DNA of 64,000 nt from contig NZ_PPQZ01000013.1 of assembly GCF_002902525.1 (NCBI RefSeq), forward strand, positions 1-64,000. The letters are read 5' to 3'. The notes beneath the pieces were generated by a model that was not told the origin of the DNA, made no database searches, and saw only the letters and a program-made list of their open reading frames with translations. A program made the translations under genes and the position numbers. The stretch comes from Mammaliicoccus stepanovicii (GTDB taxonomy: Bacteria; Bacillota; Bacilli; Staphylococcales; Staphylococcaceae). Positions 18,717 through 30,150 of this stretch are shown here, piece after piece; position 1 is the stretch's first letter, and each line of letters starts with the position of its first letter.

Positions 18717-18756
18717 AGCAGTAAAAATCCTTAATTAATCAAGAATTTTTACTGCT
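18717..18756 (-). terminator. terminator of the hem operon
   Basis: AGCAGTAAAAAT pairs with ATTTTTACTGCT, and the match continues inward through CTT/AAG. It lies 13 bases after the hemL stop and is followed on the minus strand by a run of T. It separates hemL from the cnt promoter. Confidence 0.88.
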
Positions 18757-18768
18757 TTTACATTTGAT

Positions 18769-20055
18769 TTATTTTACGATTCTAGATAAAGAAACATCGA
18801 ATGCGTTAATTGTTTTCTCTATGTCTTCTTTCGTATGTTCTGTCGATAAGAATGTACCTTCAAATTGTGATGGTGGTAAGAAGATACCTTCTTTTGCCAT
18901 TTCACGGTACATGTTACTAAATACTTCTAAATCTGATTGATTCGCTTGATCAAAGTTTGTAACTGGACCTTCATTTAAGAAGTAGCCAATCATTGATCCT
19001 GCACGATTAACTGTGATAGGCACACCGTGTTTACTAAATACTTCTTTAAGACCAGACTCTAACAAATCACCTAATTCATTAAAGTATTCGTAACTTTCTT
19101 CAGTTAACTCTGATAATGTAGCAAATCCACTCGTCATAGCAAGAGGATTACCTGACAGCGTACCTGCTTGATACACATTACCTACAGGTGCAATTTCTTC
19201 CATGATATCTTTTCTACCACCAAATGCACCTACTGGTAATCCTCCTCCTATTACTTTACCTAAACATGTTATATCTGGCGTTACACCATAATAGCCTTGA
19301 GCACAATTATAACCAACTCTAAATCCAGTCATAACTTCATCAAAGATTAATAAAGAACCATAAGATTTAGTTATTTCACGTAATCCTTCTAAAAATCCAG
19401 CTACTGGAGGCACAACACCCATGTTACCAGCAACAGGTTCAACAATTACGGCAGCTATATCATCACCAAAATGTTCGAACGCTACTTTAATGGCCTCTAT
19501 ATCATTATATGGAACAGTAATTGTATTTTTAGCTGTACCTTCTGGCACTCCTGGTGAATCGGGTAAACCTAATGTCGCAACACCAGATCCAGCTTTAATA
19601 AGAAGTGAATCACTATGTCCATGATAACAACCTTCAAATTTCAAAATTTTATTGCGTCCTGTAAATCCTCTAGCTAACCTTAAAGCAGCTAATGTAGCTT
19701 CTGTTCCTGAAGACACCATTCTAACCATTTCGATTGACGGTACTCTATCAATAACTAATTGAGCCATTTTATTTTCAAGTTCAGTAGAAGCACCAAATGA
19801 TGTACCTTTATCAACTGCTTCATGTAATGCACGTTTTACTTTTTCATGTGAATGACCTAGAATTAATGGCCCCCAACTTAATACGTAATCTATATATTCA
19901 TTACCATCAATGTCGTAAATTTTTGATCCTTTTCCATGATCCATAAAGATTGCTGGTGTGTCTACTGATTTAAACGCCCTTACTGGACTGTTAACGCCAC
20001 CTGGCATTAAATTTACCGCTTCTTCAAATGCTTTAATTGATTTTTCATAAGTCAT
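18769..20055 (-). CDS. hemL: glutamate-1-semialdehyde 2,1-aminomutase
   Basis: The 428-residue PLP enzyme turns glutamate-1-semialdehyde into 5-aminolevulinate. The PLP lysine is Lys267 in [17 protein letters not shown]. Other family blocks are [26 protein letters not shown] and [10 protein letters not shown]. It is the last gene of hemAXCDBL and starts right after hemB. Bacillus and Staphylococcus also carry a second copy (GsaB-type) elsewhere; the operon position marks this one as HemL. Confidence 0.97.
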   Translation of the reverse strand: MTYEKSIKAFEEAVNLMPGGVNSPVRAFKSVDTPAIFMDHGKGSKIYDIDGNEYIDYVLSWGPLILGHSHEKVKRALHEAVDKGTSFGASTELENKMAQLVIDRVPSIEMVRMVSSGTEATLAALRLARGFTGRNKILKFEGCYHGHSDSLLIKAGSGVATLGLPDSPGVPEGTAKNTITVPYNDIEAIKVAFEHFGDDIAAVIVEPVAGNMGVVPPVAGFLEGLREITKSYGSLLIFDEVMTGFRVGYNCAQGYYGVTPDITCLGKVIGGGLPVGAFGGRKDIMEEIAPVGNVYQAGTLSGNPLAMTSGFATLSELTEESYEYFNELGDLLESGLKEVFSKHGVPITVNRAGSMIGYFLNEGPVTNFDQANQSDLEVFSNMYREMAKEGIFLPPSQFEGTFLSTEHTKEDIEKTINAFDVSLSRIVK

Positions 20056-20056
20056 A

Positions 20057-21040
20057 TTAATAAGCTCCTTTGTCTAAGTATCTACAAATATCTTTAGAGA
20101 AATAAGTTATAATCATATCCGCTCCTGCACGTTTCATAGATATCATTTGTTCCATAACGATTTTTTCTTCATCTATCCAGCCATTTAATGCAGCTGCCTT
20201 TGTCATACTATATTCTCCACTTACGTTATACGCAACTACTGGAATATTCGTGTTATTACGTACATCTCGGATAATATCTAAATAACTTAATGCTGGTTTA
20301 ACAATCATCATGTCACAACCTTCGTTTAGATCACTTTCTAATTCGCGAAAAGCTTCTAATCGGTTGCTTGGATCCATTTGATATGTTTTTCTATCACCAA
20401 ATGATGGTGCACCTTCCGCTGCTTCTCTAAATGGACCATAAAAACTAGAAGCATATTTAATTCCATAGCTCATAATTGGAATGTTTATAAAGCCGGCATC
20501 ATCTAAACCTTCTCTAATTTCAGCTACAAATCCATCCATCATATTACTTGGCGCTATAATATCTGCACCTGCACGAGCTTGAGAAATAGCGGTTTTAATT
20601 AGTAAAGGTAATGATTTATCATTATCAACATCTTTAGTTTCTTCATCAATAACACCACAATGTCCATGATCTGTATATTCACATAAACATGTATCAGCAA
20701 CTACTAATAAATCTGGATATTTACTTTTCGCTAATTTTGTAGCTTTTTGAATGATACCATCATCAATAAATGCCCCAGTTCCACAAGCGTCTTTTTCATT
20801 AGGTATACCAAAGAACATGACACCTCTTATTCCTAAGTCATATGCTTCTTTTAATTCTTCTTCAAGTAAATTCAAACTTATTTGGTATATACCAGGCATA
20901 GATGAGATTTCTTTTTTTATATCATCTTTTTCTATTACAAAAATAGGATAAATTAAATCTTCTTTATGCAAATATGTTTCTTTAACCATGTTTCTCATTG
21001 CTTGTGAACTTCTTAGTCTTCTATGTCTATCAAATTTCAT
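20057..21040 (-). CDS. hemB: porphobilinogen synthase (ALA dehydratase)
   Basis: The 327-residue enzyme condenses two 5-aminolevulinates to porphobilinogen. Zinc-site cysteines are visible in [14 protein letters not shown] (Cys118, Cys120, Cys128), so it is the zinc form. The substrate lysines are Lys195 ([17 protein letters not shown]) and Lys248 ([11 protein letters not shown]). It sits between hemD and hemL with one- to two-base gaps, which indicates coupled translation. Zinc dependence is notable beside the Zur-controlled cnt operon, though no direct link is shown. Confidence 0.97.
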   Translation of the reverse strand: MKFDRHRRLRSSQAMRNMVKETYLHKEDLIYPIFVIEKDDIKKEISSMPGIYQISLNLLEEELKEAYDLGIRGVMFFGIPNEKDACGTGAFIDDGIIQKATKLAKSKYPDLLVVADTCLCEYTDHGHCGVIDEETKDVDNDKSLPLLIKTAISQARAGADIIAPSNMMDGFVAEIREGLDDAGFINIPIMSYGIKYASSFYGPFREAAEGAPSFGDRKTYQMDPSNRLEAFRELESDLNEGCDMMIVKPALSYLDIIRDVRNNTNIPVVAYNVSGEYSMTKAAALNGWIDEEKIVMEQMISMKRAGADMIITYFSKDICRYLDKGAY

Positions 21041-21042
21041 TA

Positions 21043-21720
21043 TTATACCTCTTCTTTCAATATTGTATTTATCATATCGTCTAAAGTAGCTACTCTAGCT
21101 AATTGACTTGACTGATGGTATGTATTTAATTTTTCTTGTGTTATATTACCAATTGCATAAACGCAGACCTCTGTTATATTACCAAATATTTCAAAGTATC
21201 CTGAAACAGCTGATGGACTTGAAAATGTTACATGCGTTACTTCTTTGTTCTTTATTAATTGATGCACTTTTTGAACATTTTCTAAATTTGTTCTAGGTTC
21301 ATAAATAGCTAGTTTGTGAACGTCATTACCCCATGATTCTAATTGATTCGACAATTTATTTCTTGCTTTTTTACTACAAGGAATTAGGATTGAATGTTGT
21401 TGTAAGTTGCTTTTAATTTCAGATAATAATCCTTCTTGTGTGTATGTTTCTGGTACTAAATCAATAGGAATATTGAGTTTATTTGCCATTTTCTTAGTTT
21501 CACTACCTATCGCAGCGACATGTTTAGCATTAACTAAGTGCATGTATGGCTCAAATAATTTAATGGCATTTACAGAAGTAAAAATAAGCCAATCATAGTG
21601 CGACTTTAAACAGGACTGGTCAAACTTGATAGGAACAATATCTATAAATGGATAATGTTTAATATCTACGTCTTCTCGTTGAACAGTTCTTGTACTTGTC
21701 AGCACTACAATTGGCTTCAT
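21043..21720 (-). CDS. hemD: uroporphyrinogen-III synthase
   Basis: The 225-residue protein closes and inverts ring D of hydroxymethylbilane. The family diverges strongly, but typical landmarks are present: [14 protein letters not shown] in the first domain and [17 protein letters not shown] in the second, the latter with the usual T-F-S-S-P-S-A-V core. It lies between hemC (eleven bases upstream) and hemB (two bases downstream), which makes the assignment secure despite low conservation. Confidence 0.93.
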   Translation of the reverse strand: MKPIVVLTSTRTVQREDVDIKHYPFIDIVPIKFDQSCLKSHYDWLIFTSVNAIKLFEPYMHLVNAKHVAAIGSETKKMANKLNIPIDLVPETYTQEGLLSEIKSNLQQHSILIPCSKKARNKLSNQLESWGNDVHKLAIYEPRTNLENVQKVHQLIKNKEVTHVTFSSPSAVSGYFEIFGNITEVCVYAIGNITQEKLNTYHQSSQLARVATLDDMINTILKEEV

Positions 21721-21731
21721 TTTATGACTCC

Positions 21732-22658
21732 TTATTCTGCTTCTTCATTTAATTTCTTAATTATTTCATAAGCACCTTGATTTTTTAATTCATTAGACAC
21801 TTCTTTACCAATTTGCACAGGATCAGTTCCTACTCTAGAGCATTCATATCGTTCTTTACCATCAGGAGACATAATTAATCCTGTGAATGATATTTGGTCA
21901 CCGTCTTTTGTAGCGTAACCTGCTATTGGTACTTTACAACTTCCATCCATTTCATTTAAGAATGTTCGTTCACAAGTTACACATGTATAAACATCTTCAT
22001 CGTGAACAGTTTTTAATATTTCTAACAGCTCTGTATCATCACTTCTACATTCTATACCTAATGCGCCTTGCCCTATTGCAGGAAGCATCGTATCTTCACG
22101 TAAATATTCAGTCACAATATCGTCGCTCCAGCCCATACGTTTCAAACCCGCTGCTGCTAAGATAATGGCATCAAATTCTTCTGTTTCAAGTTTTTGAATT
22201 CGTGTATCGATATTGCCACGAATCCATTTTATTTCTAAATGAGGATATTTAGCTAATATTTGCGCGCCGCGTCTTAATGAACTAGTCCCAACAATACTTC
22301 CTGGTTTCAAATCTGCTAACTTTATATGATGATTTGCTATGTAAGCATCAAATGGTATTTCACGTTCCGGGATACACCCTAAAGTTAAAGCACTTGGCAA
22401 TTCACTTGGAACATCCTTTAGCGAATGAATAGCAAAATCTATTTCATGATCAAAAAGCGCTTTTTGAATTTCTTTCACAAATAGGCCTTTTCCACCAACT
22501 TTAGACAATTGCACATCAACGATTTTATCACCTTTTGTAACAATTTCTTTAATTTCAATATCTAGTTCAGGATATTTTGCTTTTAATTTATCAATAAATT
22601 GCTGACTTTGAGTCAAAGCTAATTTACTTTTTCTTGATCCTACAATAATTTTACGCAT
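21732..22658 (-). CDS. hemC: hydroxymethylbilane synthase
   Basis: The 308-residue porphobilinogen deaminase polymerises four porphobilinogens. With the start at 22658 ([11 protein letters not shown]), the dipyrromethane-binding cysteine in DGSCKVP is Cys241, as in S. aureus. GGAGG stands five bases before this ATG. An ATG four codons upstream overlaps the ribosome site and is rejected. Conserved arginines lie in TSSLRRGAQ and IRGNIDTR. It follows hemX. Confidence 0.96.
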   Translation of the reverse strand: MRKIIVGSRKSKLALTQSQQFIDKLKAKYPELDIEIKEIVTKGDKIVDVQLSKVGGKGLFVKEIQKALFDHEIDFAIHSLKDVPSELPSALTLGCIPEREIPFDAYIANHHIKLADLKPGSIVGTSSLRRGAQILAKYPHLEIKWIRGNIDTRIQKLETEEFDAIILAAAGLKRMGWSDDIVTEYLREDTMLPAIGQGALGIECRSDDTELLEILKTVHDEDVYTCVTCERTFLNEMDGSCKVPIAGYATKDGDQISFTGLIMSPDGKERYECSRVGTDPVQIGKEVSNELKNQGAYEIIKKLNEEAE

Positions 22659-22676
22659 AATTTCCTCCATTATTGG

Positions 22677-23510
22677 TTAGTTAAGCCATTGATGAAAACC
22701 TGAAAATTTAGATACAATCAAATAATTGATCATACAAACTAAAAATATCATAATATTAGCTAAAACTAATGTTTTTGTATTAATTCTATTTCCTACTCTT
22801 ACAAATAAGTATATGCCATACAATAATAAGACAACTAATGATCCAATTACTTTAGGATCAAACCAAATTTCACTACCAATAATTATAATGCCCCATTGCA
22901 CTCCTAATATTAAACTAATTAATAATACTAAAAATCCAACTAATGAGAACTTAAAGATGTTTTGCTCCAATTGTTCTAAACTTCCCATTCTAAAAAACTT
23001 CTGGTTGAACTTTTTTTCTTTTAAGTTTTTTCTTTGAAGTAAATATAATATTGCGTAAGAGGTACTTAATGCAAATATGACATAGCTTAATATAGCCAAT
23101 GAAACATGTATTAGCAATAATTCATTCATTACACTTGATGCGGTGTTGTCAGTATCAAATTGTTCTGGTCGAAATGTATGGATAGTAAGAAAGACGAAAC
23201 CTATTAAGTTGATAATAAACACTGTTAAGTCTGTTGACTTAAAATAATTTAAGACTAGCGAAACCGTAATAATCATCCAAGTATAAAAATAAAATCCTTC
23301 AAATAAAGTTAAAACAGGAAATTGTTTAGTTTCTATTATATATATCAATAAAAAGATTGTTTGAAAAATCCAAACAATCCCTAATGTATAATAACCAACT
23401 CTTCTAACCGTAGCATTTTTTTGAATAAAGTCATAAAAATAGCATCCTAAACAAAACATATATATGACCAATACAATTTCATGCAAACGTACCGCAATTA
23501 AATCTTGCAT
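22677..23510 (-). CDS. hemX: HemX, cytochrome c assembly-type membrane protein
   Basis: The 277-residue protein has eight predicted membrane segments and belongs to the CcsA/ResC-like family. A conserved region with tryptophans reads IIIIGSEIWFDPKVIGSLVVLLLYGIYL. In Bacillus HemX lowers the steady-state amount of HemA; a role in heme handling is also possible. It lies between hemA and hemC, its usual place, and is likely co-transcribed with them. A direct catalytic role is not claimed. Confidence 0.9.
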   Translation of the reverse strand: MQDLIAVRLHEIVLVIYMFCLGCYFYDFIQKNATVRRVGYYTLGIVWIFQTIFLLIYIIETKQFPVLTLFEGFYFYTWMIITVSLVLNYFKSTDLTVFIINLIGFVFLTIHTFRPEQFDTDNTASSVMNELLLIHVSLAILSYVIFALSTSYAILYLLQRKNLKEKKFNQKFFRMGSLEQLEQNIFKFSLVGFLVLLISLILGVQWGIIIIGSEIWFDPKVIGSLVVLLLYGIYLFVRVGNRINTKTLVLANIMIFLVCMINYLIVSKFSGFHQWLN

Positions 23511-23530
23511 AGCATCACCATTTTTTTAAA

Positions 23531-24868
23531 TTAAGGTTCAATTGTACTAGCTTGCAACTGAACTTTATTCTTTTCTTTTTTAGTTTCATTAAATCTTTCA
23601 ACTTCTTCAGTTATATTAAAAATTTCTTGGAATAGTTCCAATTTTTCTTTAGATTTTTTATCTGTTGATAATTCTTTAGCTTGTGTAATAGGATCTTTAA
23701 GTAGTTGATTCACTATACTCTTCATATGTTTAGATATAACTTTACGTTCTCTATCTGTCATATCAGGTAATTTTCTTTCTATACTAACCATCGTATCTTG
23801 CTGAATATGTGATGCTTTATCTCTTAATGCCGAAATTACAGGAACGACACCAAGCATATTAACCCACTCTTCATGTTTGTCAATTTCTTTCGCAATAAGT
23901 AATTCGATTTCTCGTGCTGCTTTCTCACGTTCACCTAAATTTGCATCTACTAACCCATTTAAATCATCAACATCATAGTTATACATTAATTCTAATTCAT
24001 TAACTGCTGGATCAATATCTCGTGGCACAGCAATATCTATGAGTACTAATGGTTTATTTCTTCTAAAGCGCTCAACATCATTCATCATTTCTTTTGTAAG
24101 AATATATTGATCAGCACTTGTTGAACTAATCACGATGTCTGCTTCCATTAATGAACATTGTAATTCATTAATACTTTTAGCAACACCACTATATTGCATA
24201 GCTAATGACTCAGCTTTAGCTGCAGTACGGTTAATAACAGTGATGTCAGTAACACCACTCCCATTTAAGTTTGCTACTGCTAATTCAGCCATCTCGCCTG
24301 CACCAATAATAAGTGCTTTCTTATTATCTAATCTTCCTAGTACTTTTTTAGATAACTCAACTGCAGCATAAGATACAGACACTGCATTTGATGCGATATC
24401 TGTTTCATGATGTGCACGTTTCGCTAATGTAATAGCTTGTTTGAATAAGCGATTAAACATTGTACCCGTTGTAACTTCTTCTTGCGCAATTTGAAATGCA
24501 TCTTTCATCTGTCCTAATATTTGCGTTTCTCCAAGTACCATTGAGTCTAAGCCAGAAGTCACTTTAAACAGATGTTCAATTGCATCATTCTCATTTAGCA
24601 CATTTGTATATTCTTTTATTGTATCCAGTGATTGTTCAAACCAATCAGCAAGGAATGACTGTATATAATATTTACCTGTATGCAATTGATCTACTACTGC
24701 ATAAACTTCAGTTCTATTACAAGTCGACAATATCACACACTCTAATATTGATTTTTTGTTACTAAGAGTTACAAGCGCGTTTTCAATTTCATTATCTTTA
24801 AACGCTAATTTTTCGCGCATCGCAACGTCTGCAGTCTTATAGTTTACGCTTACTACAACTACATGCAC
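23531..24868 (-). CDS. hemA: glutamyl-tRNA reductase
   Basis: The 445-residue enzyme reduces Glu-tRNA to glutamate-1-semialdehyde with NADPH, the committed step of heme synthesis. I chose the GTG at 24868 over the ATG at 24883. The GTG has GGGGGCG upstream, and it places the catalytic cysteine of [12 protein letters not shown] at position 50, the classical number. The NADPH domain shows [14 protein letters not shown], and a C-terminal dimerisation helix region follows. It is first in hemAXCDBL. A PerR-like sequence overlaps its likely -10. Confidence 0.95.
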   Translation of the reverse strand: MHVVVVSVNYKTADVAMREKLAFKDNEIENALVTLSNKKSILECVILSTCNRTEVYAVVDQLHTGKYYIQSFLADWFEQSLDTIKEYTNVLNENDAIEHLFKVTSGLDSMVLGETQILGQMKDAFQIAQEEVTTGTMFNRLFKQAITLAKRAHHETDIASNAVSVSYAAVELSKKVLGRLDNKKALIIGAGEMAELAVANLNGSGVTDITVINRTAAKAESLAMQYSGVAKSINELQCSLMEADIVISSTSADQYILTKEMMNDVERFRRNKPLVLIDIAVPRDIDPAVNELELMYNYDVDDLNGLVDANLGEREKAAREIELLIAKEIDKHEEWVNMLGVVPVISALRDKASHIQQDTMVSIERKLPDMTDRERKVISKHMKSIVNQLLKDPITQAKELSTDKKSKEKLELFQEIFNITEEVERFNETKKEKNKVQLQASTIEP

Positions 24869-24904
24869 TTCTAACGCCCCCATTAATTTATGTCCAATGT
24901 CTAA

Positions 24905-24920
24905 ATTATAACATTTCTAA
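24905..24920 (-). promoter_or_regulatory. hemA -10 and PerR-like box
   Basis: On the minus strand TTAGAAATGTTATAA (24906-24920) agrees at 12 of 15 positions with the PerR box TTATAATTATTATAA. It overlaps TATAAT (24905-24910), a good -10 for hemA about 40 bases before the GTG. No clear -35 is seen. PerR control of hemA is known in Bacillus; here it is only a candidate. Confidence 0.45.
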
Positions 24921-24942
24921 TCTAGGAATGTGAGGATTTTGT

Positions 24943-25530
24943 TTAAATATATTGTGACAATAATGCCCAAATTTTCTCAGTTTTATCTTTGTTTAACGAA
25001 GAATAACTAATTAACGTATCATCAGAATCAATTTCTAAAGTTTGACGTATAATCTTTAAATGTTTTTGAACTTTACCCTTTGGAATTTTATCTTCTTTCG
25101 TAGCGATTATAATTGTTGGGATTTCAAAGTGTTTTAAATAGTTATACATTAAAATGTCATCTTGCGTTGGTTTATGTCTTAAATCTACTAATTGAATGAC
25201 ACATTTAAGTGATTCTCTAGTAGTTAAATATTGTTCGATCATCTTGCCGAACTGTTCTCTTTGTTTTTTACTTACCTTTGCATATCCATATCCAGGTACA
25301 TCTACAAATATAACTTGATCATCGATATTAAAGAAATTTAAAGTTTGTGTCTTACCTGGTTTTGAAGATGTTCTCGCAACTTTTTTTCTAGAAATTAAAG
25401 TATTTATGAATGTTGATTTACCTACATTTGAGCGACCGCTCAACGCTATTTCGGGTAAACCGGTTTCTGGATATTGCTTCTTATCTACTGCACTTATTAT
25501 TATATCTACATTATTCGGATTAATTTTCAT
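24943..25530 (-). CDS. engB: ribosome-biogenesis GTPase EngB/YsxC
   Basis: The 195-residue TrmE-Era-EngA-EngB-type GTPase is needed for 50S subunit assembly. G motifs are visible in order: G1 [10 protein letters not shown]3 [10 protein letters not shown]4 ATKEDK, and a weaker G5 near ISYSS. The lysines and arginines near [17 protein letters not shown] form the switch I region typical of EngB. It lies downstream of clpX on the same strand, the usual order in Firmicutes (clpX, [lonA], engB, hemA). There is no lonA between them, as in staphylococci. Confidence 0.96.
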   Translation of the reverse strand: MKINPNNVDIIISAVDKKQYPETGLPEIALSGRSNVGKSTFINTLISRKKVARTSSKPGKTQTLNFFNIDDQVIFVDVPGYGYAKVSKKQREQFGKMIEQYLTTRESLKCVIQLVDLRHKPTQDDILMYNYLKHFEIPTIIIATKEDKIPKGKVQKHLKIIRQTLEIDSDDTLISYSSLNKDKTEKIWALLSQYI

Positions 25531-25627
25531 TGTTATCTCCTACATTGTTCGTTTCTTACATTATATCTTAATTTGCTATTCATTTAAACTAAGTAAAAAT
25601 TTAAAATATATAGTCCATTTATCAAAA

Positions 25628-25660
25628 AAAACCTGAAAACTCAAAAGAATCTTCAGGTTT
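25628..25660 (-). terminator. terminator of clpX
   Basis: AAACCTGAA and TTCAGGTTT make a nine-base stem just after the clpX stop, followed on the minus strand by a T tract. It lies between clpX and engB, so engB probably has its own promoter or depends on read-through. Confidence 0.85.
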
Positions 25661-25676
25661 GTCTACAATATTTTAT

Positions 25677-26939
25677 TTAAGCAGATGTTTTTTCATCATT
25701 TAATAAATTGCCTTCACTATCATACATGTTTGGCGATTTGTGATCTCTAATTGTTTCTTCTGTAATGACAACTTTACTTACATCATTACTTGAAGGGATA
25801 TCGAACATGATGTCGATTAGTGCTTCTTCAATAATTGAACGTAAGCCACGTGCTCCAGTTTTACGTTCAATCGCGAGTTCACTAATTGCAGTTAAAGCAT
25901 CTTCATCAAACACTAATTCTACATTGTCTAATTCTAGCATTTTAGAATATTGTTTAACCAATGCATTTTTAGGTTGAGTTAGTATGTTTTTCAACGCATC
26001 TACATCTAATGATTCAAGATTACTTACGATTGGAATACGACCAATAAATTCTGGAATTAAGCCATAAGACTGTAAATCTTCTGGACGAATTTGTGATAAT
26101 AATGATTCTTCATCACTGATTTCTTCGCCTGAACTACTAAATCCAATAACTTTTTCACCTAATCTACGTTTTATCACTTCATCGATACCATCAAAAGCAC
26201 CACCAAGAATGAATAAGATGTTTGTCGTATCAATTTGTATAAATTCTTGATTAGGATGTTTTCTTCCACCTTGAGGCGGTACACTTGCAGTTGTACCTTC
26301 TAATATTTTGAGAAGTGCTTGTTGAACACCTTCACCAGAAACATCTCGTGTAATTGAAGTGTTTTCTGATTTACGTGCTATTTTATCAATTTCATCGACA
26401 TAAATAATGCCTTTTTCAGCACTTTCTACATCGAAATCTGCTGCTTGAATTAATCTTAATAATATATTTTCAACATCTTCACCAACATAACCTGCTTCAG
26501 TTAAACTTGTAGCATCCGCAATTGCAAATGGTACGTTTAAAGATTTCGCTAATGTTTGAGCTAATAATGTTTTACCACTACCTGTAGGTCCAATTAAAGC
26601 TATATTACTCTTTTGTAATTCTACTCCATCTTCACTATCAGTTGGTTGTTGAACACGTTTATAGTGATTATATACAGCAACGGCTAATGCTCGTTTAGCA
26701 TTTTCTTGACCGATTACGTAGTCATTTAATTGTTCCAATATTTCTTTAGGTGTAGGTACATCTGTAAATTGTTCTGGTTCTTGAGACTTCAACTCTTCTT
26801 CTACAATTTCAGAGCAAAGTTCTATACATTCATTACAAATATATACGCCACTACCAGCAACAAGTTTTTTGACTTGATCTTGTTCTTTACCACAGAAAGA
26901 ACATTTTAAATTTTCTTCATCGTCGTTAAATTTAAACAT
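25677..26939 (-). CDS. clpX: ATP-dependent unfoldase ClpX
   Basis: The 420-residue AAA+ protein unfolds substrates for the ClpP peptidase. The N-terminal zinc-binding domain has Cys13, Cys16, Cys35 and Cys38. Walker A GPTGSGKT is at about 117-124, and Walker B reads IIYVDEIDK. The ClpP-contact loop region IGF appears in the KVIGFSS stretch, and pore residue GYVGED is intact. Sequence is very close to S. aureus ClpX. It follows tig, a classic pairing of chaperone and protease subunits. Confidence 0.98.
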   Translation of the reverse strand: MFKFNDDEENLKCSFCGKEQDQVKKLVAGSGVYICNECIELCSEIVEEELKSQEPEQFTDVPTPKEILEQLNDYVIGQENAKRALAVAVYNHYKRVQQPTDSEDGVELQKSNIALIGPTGSGKTLLAQTLAKSLNVPFAIADATSLTEAGYVGEDVENILLRLIQAADFDVESAEKGIIYVDEIDKIARKSENTSITRDVSGEGVQQALLKILEGTTASVPPQGGRKHPNQEFIQIDTTNILFILGGAFDGIDEVIKRRLGEKVIGFSSSGEEISDEESLLSQIRPEDLQSYGLIPEFIGRIPIVSNLESLDVDALKNILTQPKNALVKQYSKMLELDNVELVFDEDALTAISELAIERKTGARGLRSIIEEALIDIMFDIPSSNDVSKVVITEETIRDHKSPNMYDSEGNLLNDEKTSA

Positions 26940-27013
26940 TTTTACACCCCTATTCTTCTTATAGACTATACTAAAAGAATTTTAGTTTTTCAAATAAATT
27001 GATTAAAAAAGAA

Positions 27014-27037
27014 TAGTAGCAGAATATTCTGCTACTA
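27014..27037 (-). terminator. terminator of tig
   Basis: TAGTAGCAGAAT and ATTCTGCTACTA form a perfect stem with almost no loop, beyond the tig stop. T-rich sequence follows on the minus strand. Confidence 0.85.
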
Positions 27038-27062
27038 TAAAGTATTTAATACTGATTAACAA

Positions 27063-28343
27063 TTATGCTTTTGTTGATTCAGCAACTAATAAATCTATAA
27101 CTTTTTGAATCTTAAGGTCATTTACTAAGATATCATTGTTACCTAATGTTGCTTTAATATCATCAACTGATAAACCAAATTGTTCGCTCATTTTTGTTAA
27201 TTCAGCATCAACGTCTTCGTCAGATACTTCGATATTTTCAGCATCAGCAATAGCTTTTAAAGTTAAATTAGTTTTGACACGTTTTTCAGCGTCTTCTTTC
27301 ATTTGTGCTTTAAGCTCTTCTTCTGATTGTCCTGAGAATTGGTAGTATAGTTCAAGATTTAAACCTTGTTGTGAAATACGTTGTTCAAATTCTTGCATCA
27401 TACGATCCAATTCAGTGTTAATCATAGCTTCAGGAATTTCAACTTTTGCGTTGTCAGAAGCTTTAGTGATTGCTTCTTCTTTCTCTGTAGCGTCTGCTTG
27501 ATTAACTTTAGCATCTTCTAAATCTTTACGTAATTTTTCTTTATATTCGTCTACTGTTTTAACAGACTCATCTAATTCTTGAGCTAGTTCATCGTCTAAT
27601 TCAGGAACTTCTTTAGCTTTAACTTCGTTGATTTTACATTTGAAAGTAGCTTCTTTACCAGCTAATTCTTCAGCATGGTATTCTTCAGGGAATGTTACAA
27701 CAACATCTTTCTCATCATTTGCTTTAAGTCCGATTAATTGCTCTTCAAATCCAGGAATGAATGAACCTGATCCAATTTCTAGATCATATCCTTCAGCTAA
27801 TCCACCTTCGAATGGTTCTCCATCTACATAACCATCAAAGTTAATGTTTGCAACATCACCTTGTGCAATTTCACCATCTTTAACTGCTAATTCAGCTTGG
27901 CGACTAACTGCATCTTCAAGTGCTTTTTCAAATTCTTCATCAGTTACTTCACGATCTTGTTTCTCGATAGATAGACCTTTATAGTCACCTAACTCAACTT
28001 CTGGCTCAACAGTAACTGTTGCTTCAAAAATAAGTTCTTTACCTTTTTCCATTTGTGTAACGTCAATTTCAGGACGATCTACAGGGTTTATACCTGCCTC
28101 TTCAACTGCATTACCATATGCTTCTGGTAAGATGAAATCTAATGCATCTTGGTATAATGACTCAACACCAAATCTTTGTTCAAATAATGGTCTTGGCATT
28201 TTCCCTTTACGGAAACCTGGTACATTAATTTGTTTAACTACTTTTTTGAATGCTTTGTCTAAACCTTTATCTACTTCTTCTGTAGGAACCGTAACAGTTA
28301 ATAAACCTTGGTTGCCTTCTTTCTTTTCCCATGTTGCTGTCAT
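27063..28343 (-). CDS. tig: trigger factor
   Basis: The 426-residue ribosome-bound chaperone and peptidyl-prolyl isomerase meets nascent chains. The ribosome-binding signature [13 protein letters not shown] (about 44-56) is intact. The FKBP-type domain lies at about 150-240 ([25 protein letters not shown]). The rest is the helical chaperone domain. GGAGG precedes the ATG at 28343. It has its own terminator before clpX. Confidence 0.98.
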   Translation of the reverse strand: MTATWEKKEGNQGLLTVTVPTEEVDKGLDKAFKKVVKQINVPGFRKGKMPRPLFEQRFGVESLYQDALDFILPEAYGNAVEEAGINPVDRPEIDVTQMEKGKELIFEATVTVEPEVELGDYKGLSIEKQDREVTDEEFEKALEDAVSRQAELAVKDGEIAQGDVANINFDGYVDGEPFEGGLAEGYDLEIGSGSFIPGFEEQLIGLKANDEKDVVVTFPEEYHAEELAGKEATFKCKINEVKAKEVPELDDELAQELDESVKTVDEYKEKLRKDLEDAKVNQADATEKEEAITKASDNAKVEIPEAMINTELDRMMQEFEQRISQQGLNLELYYQFSGQSEEELKAQMKEDAEKRVKTNLTLKAIADAENIEVSDEDVDAELTKMSEQFGLSVDDIKATLGNNDILVNDLKIQKVIDLLVAESTKA

Positions 28344-28438
28344 GAATAAAAACCTCCGTGATTATCCTAATTTATTAATTTTCAACTCTTTAATTATAAC
28401 ATAGCTTTCCTATGTTTCAACTATAGTGTTTATATTCA

Positions 28439-29365
28439 TTATAATTTTTGAATAAAATCAAAAAATTGTTCCCAATCTTCTTGATTAACACATTTGTAGT
28501 TAGCGTCTATATTAAAACGTTCTGCTAAAAGTTTCAAGTAACATGCAATTAAATCTTCATCTTTTAAAGATTTGTGCTCAATTGGATACATTACAATAGC
28601 ATGTTGATTTAATAATGTGTTCGCTAATTCTATAGATGAAGGACTATCAATCTCAAGTTGTTCAATTACTTTAGGAATTATTATTTTATTAAAGTGTGTT
28701 CTTTCTATACCATCTAATTCACTTGGTATAGTTGTTATATTTTCATCTAGCTTTGCAAATGTAACTTTATTTGTCCAATCACCTAATCTCAAATACTCTA
28801 ATATTAAACTTTGTACATTAGGATGTAGCGATTCATTTTCGATGATTTGAGCTAACGTCAAATTAAATATGCCTAAATGATTATCAATTAAATCAATCAA
28901 TAATTGGATTTGATTTTCAAATTGTTCTTCCTTAAAAGCACTTAATATGTCAGATGCTTTTCGTTTTCGTTGTTCTAATTTGTCACGCGCCATATCTTGA
29001 ATAGGCAATAATTTCATTCTCGTTTTGTGTTCAATATCTTCATCATTGATTTGATTAATAATTTCAACTACTGTTTGATGTTGCTCTAAATAATACAAAC
29101 TTTCCACAAAGTAAATTATAATTTGATCATATTGATCATGCCCTTGACCTAATAAAATACTCGCTTCTTCTCTTAATTCAAGATAATGCCCACATTCCTT
29201 TAATACTTCACATTTCTTTATAGATAAATCTTCATTCATCTCGAAATGTTGTTCATAAACTTCGAAAGCATCATACGCCTTATCAAATTGGCCATCCGAC
29301 ATACTTTTGTTTATCTCGTTTACTAATTGTTTTCTTAATTTAGGAAATGGAATAATTTCACTCAA
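28439..29365 (-). CDS. tetratricopeptide-type protein of unknown role
   Basis: This 308-residue, largely helical, acidic cytoplasmic protein shows TPR-like helical hairpins in its N-terminal half (ISMSDGQFDKAYDAFEVYEQHFE-like repeats with A and Y at packing positions). Orthologues occupy the same place in staphylococci, between the Nudix gene and tig. It starts two bases after the Nudix gene, so the two are probably co-expressed. No enzymatic motif is visible. The function is unknown; a scaffold or adaptor role is typical for TPR folds but unproven here. Confidence 0.7.
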   Translation of the reverse strand: MSEIIPFPKLRKQLVNEINKSMSDGQFDKAYDAFEVYEQHFEMNEDLSIKKCEVLKECGHYLELREEASILLGQGHDQYDQIIIYFVESLYYLEQHQTVVEIINQINDEDIEHKTRMKLLPIQDMARDKLEQRKRKASDILSAFKEEQFENQIQLLIDLIDNHLGIFNLTLAQIIENESLHPNVQSLILEYLRLGDWTNKVTFAKLDENITTIPSELDGIERTHFNKIIIPKVIEQLEIDSPSSIELANTLLNQHAIVMYPIEHKSLKDEDLIACYLKLLAERFNIDANYKCVNQEDWEQFFDFIQKL

Positions 29366-29367
29366 GG

Positions 29368-29991
29368 TTATACACCTCTTTTATATAAGCCTTCTATAAT
29401 CAGACCGCTCCAAGTCTCATAATTTTTATCATTTGATAAATCGTTTTTACTTATCCAATCAATTTTTAAAGTATCCGTCTCTATTGCAGATACACTTGAT
29501 TTTGTTACGTTTAATTTAAAAACTAACCCAATATGAACTTTGCCTACGTCATTTTCATCATCATTAATGAATCCGATTAATTCTAAGTTTGTGACTGCTT
29601 CTTCGTTCAAACCAACTTCTTCTTCAAGTTCTCGTTTAGCATTTTCATTTATTACTTCTTCTACATTTGTTGCATTTGGTACATCATTCATATGGCCACC
29701 AACTCCTATTGAGCTAAGACCATGTAAACGACCTTCTCCGCCGCCACTTAATCTTTCATAAACGAGGACTTCATTATTTTCATTCTCTAAAATACAATAA
29801 GAAATAAGTTGTTTATAACTTGGATCTTCTTCCATGTCTCCACGTCTTTTCACTTCATATTGTTTAATTGTTTCATAAATATATTTCGTTTCTTCATCTT
29901 GGATAGATTTAAATCCATTAAATTGATAAGCTTCATTATTAAATATCGTTGCTCTTGGAACGACAGTAATCATTTCATCATATTTAGACAT
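29368..29991 (-). CDS. Nudix hydrolase family protein
   Basis: The 207-residue protein has a Nudix box with the catalytic segment RELEEEVGL (about 121-129) after GVGGHMNDVPNATNVEEV. The spacing between the first Gly and the helix is longer than the usual consensus, as in the phosphoesterase-type relatives. The N-terminal extension (about 60 residues) and the central SYCILENENNEVLVYER strand are typical of the staphylococcal protein at this locus. The substrate is unknown. It is coupled to the TPR gene downstream. Confidence 0.82.
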   Translation of the reverse strand: MSKYDEMITVVPRATIFNNEAYQFNGFKSIQDEETKYIYETIKQYEVKRRGDMEEDPSYKQLISYCILENENNEVLVYERLSGGGEGRLHGLSSIGVGGHMNDVPNATNVEEVINENAKRELEEEVGLNEEAVTNLELIGFINDDENDVGKVHIGLVFKLNVTKSSVSAIETDTLKIDWISKNDLSNDKNYETWSGLIIEGLYKRGV

Positions 29992-30095
29992 AATATTCTC
30001 CTTATTCTTTATTCTCTTTCATTTTATCAAAGCGTAGAACAAGCGTAAAGGAGATGCATTGTTCATTCGTTTACGTATATTCTTACAAGTAAAAA

Positions 30096-30139
30096 AGACT
30101 AGTTAAGAAAAAATCATTCGATTTATTCTTAACTAGTCT
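30096..30139 (-). terminator. terminator of infC-rpmI-rplT
   Basis: AGACTAGTTAAGAA pairs with TTCTTAACTAGTCT in a perfect 14-base stem, and a run of T follows on the minus strand. It lies about ten bases past rplT. Confidence 0.9.
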
Positions 30140-30150
30140 ATGGATTGTAA

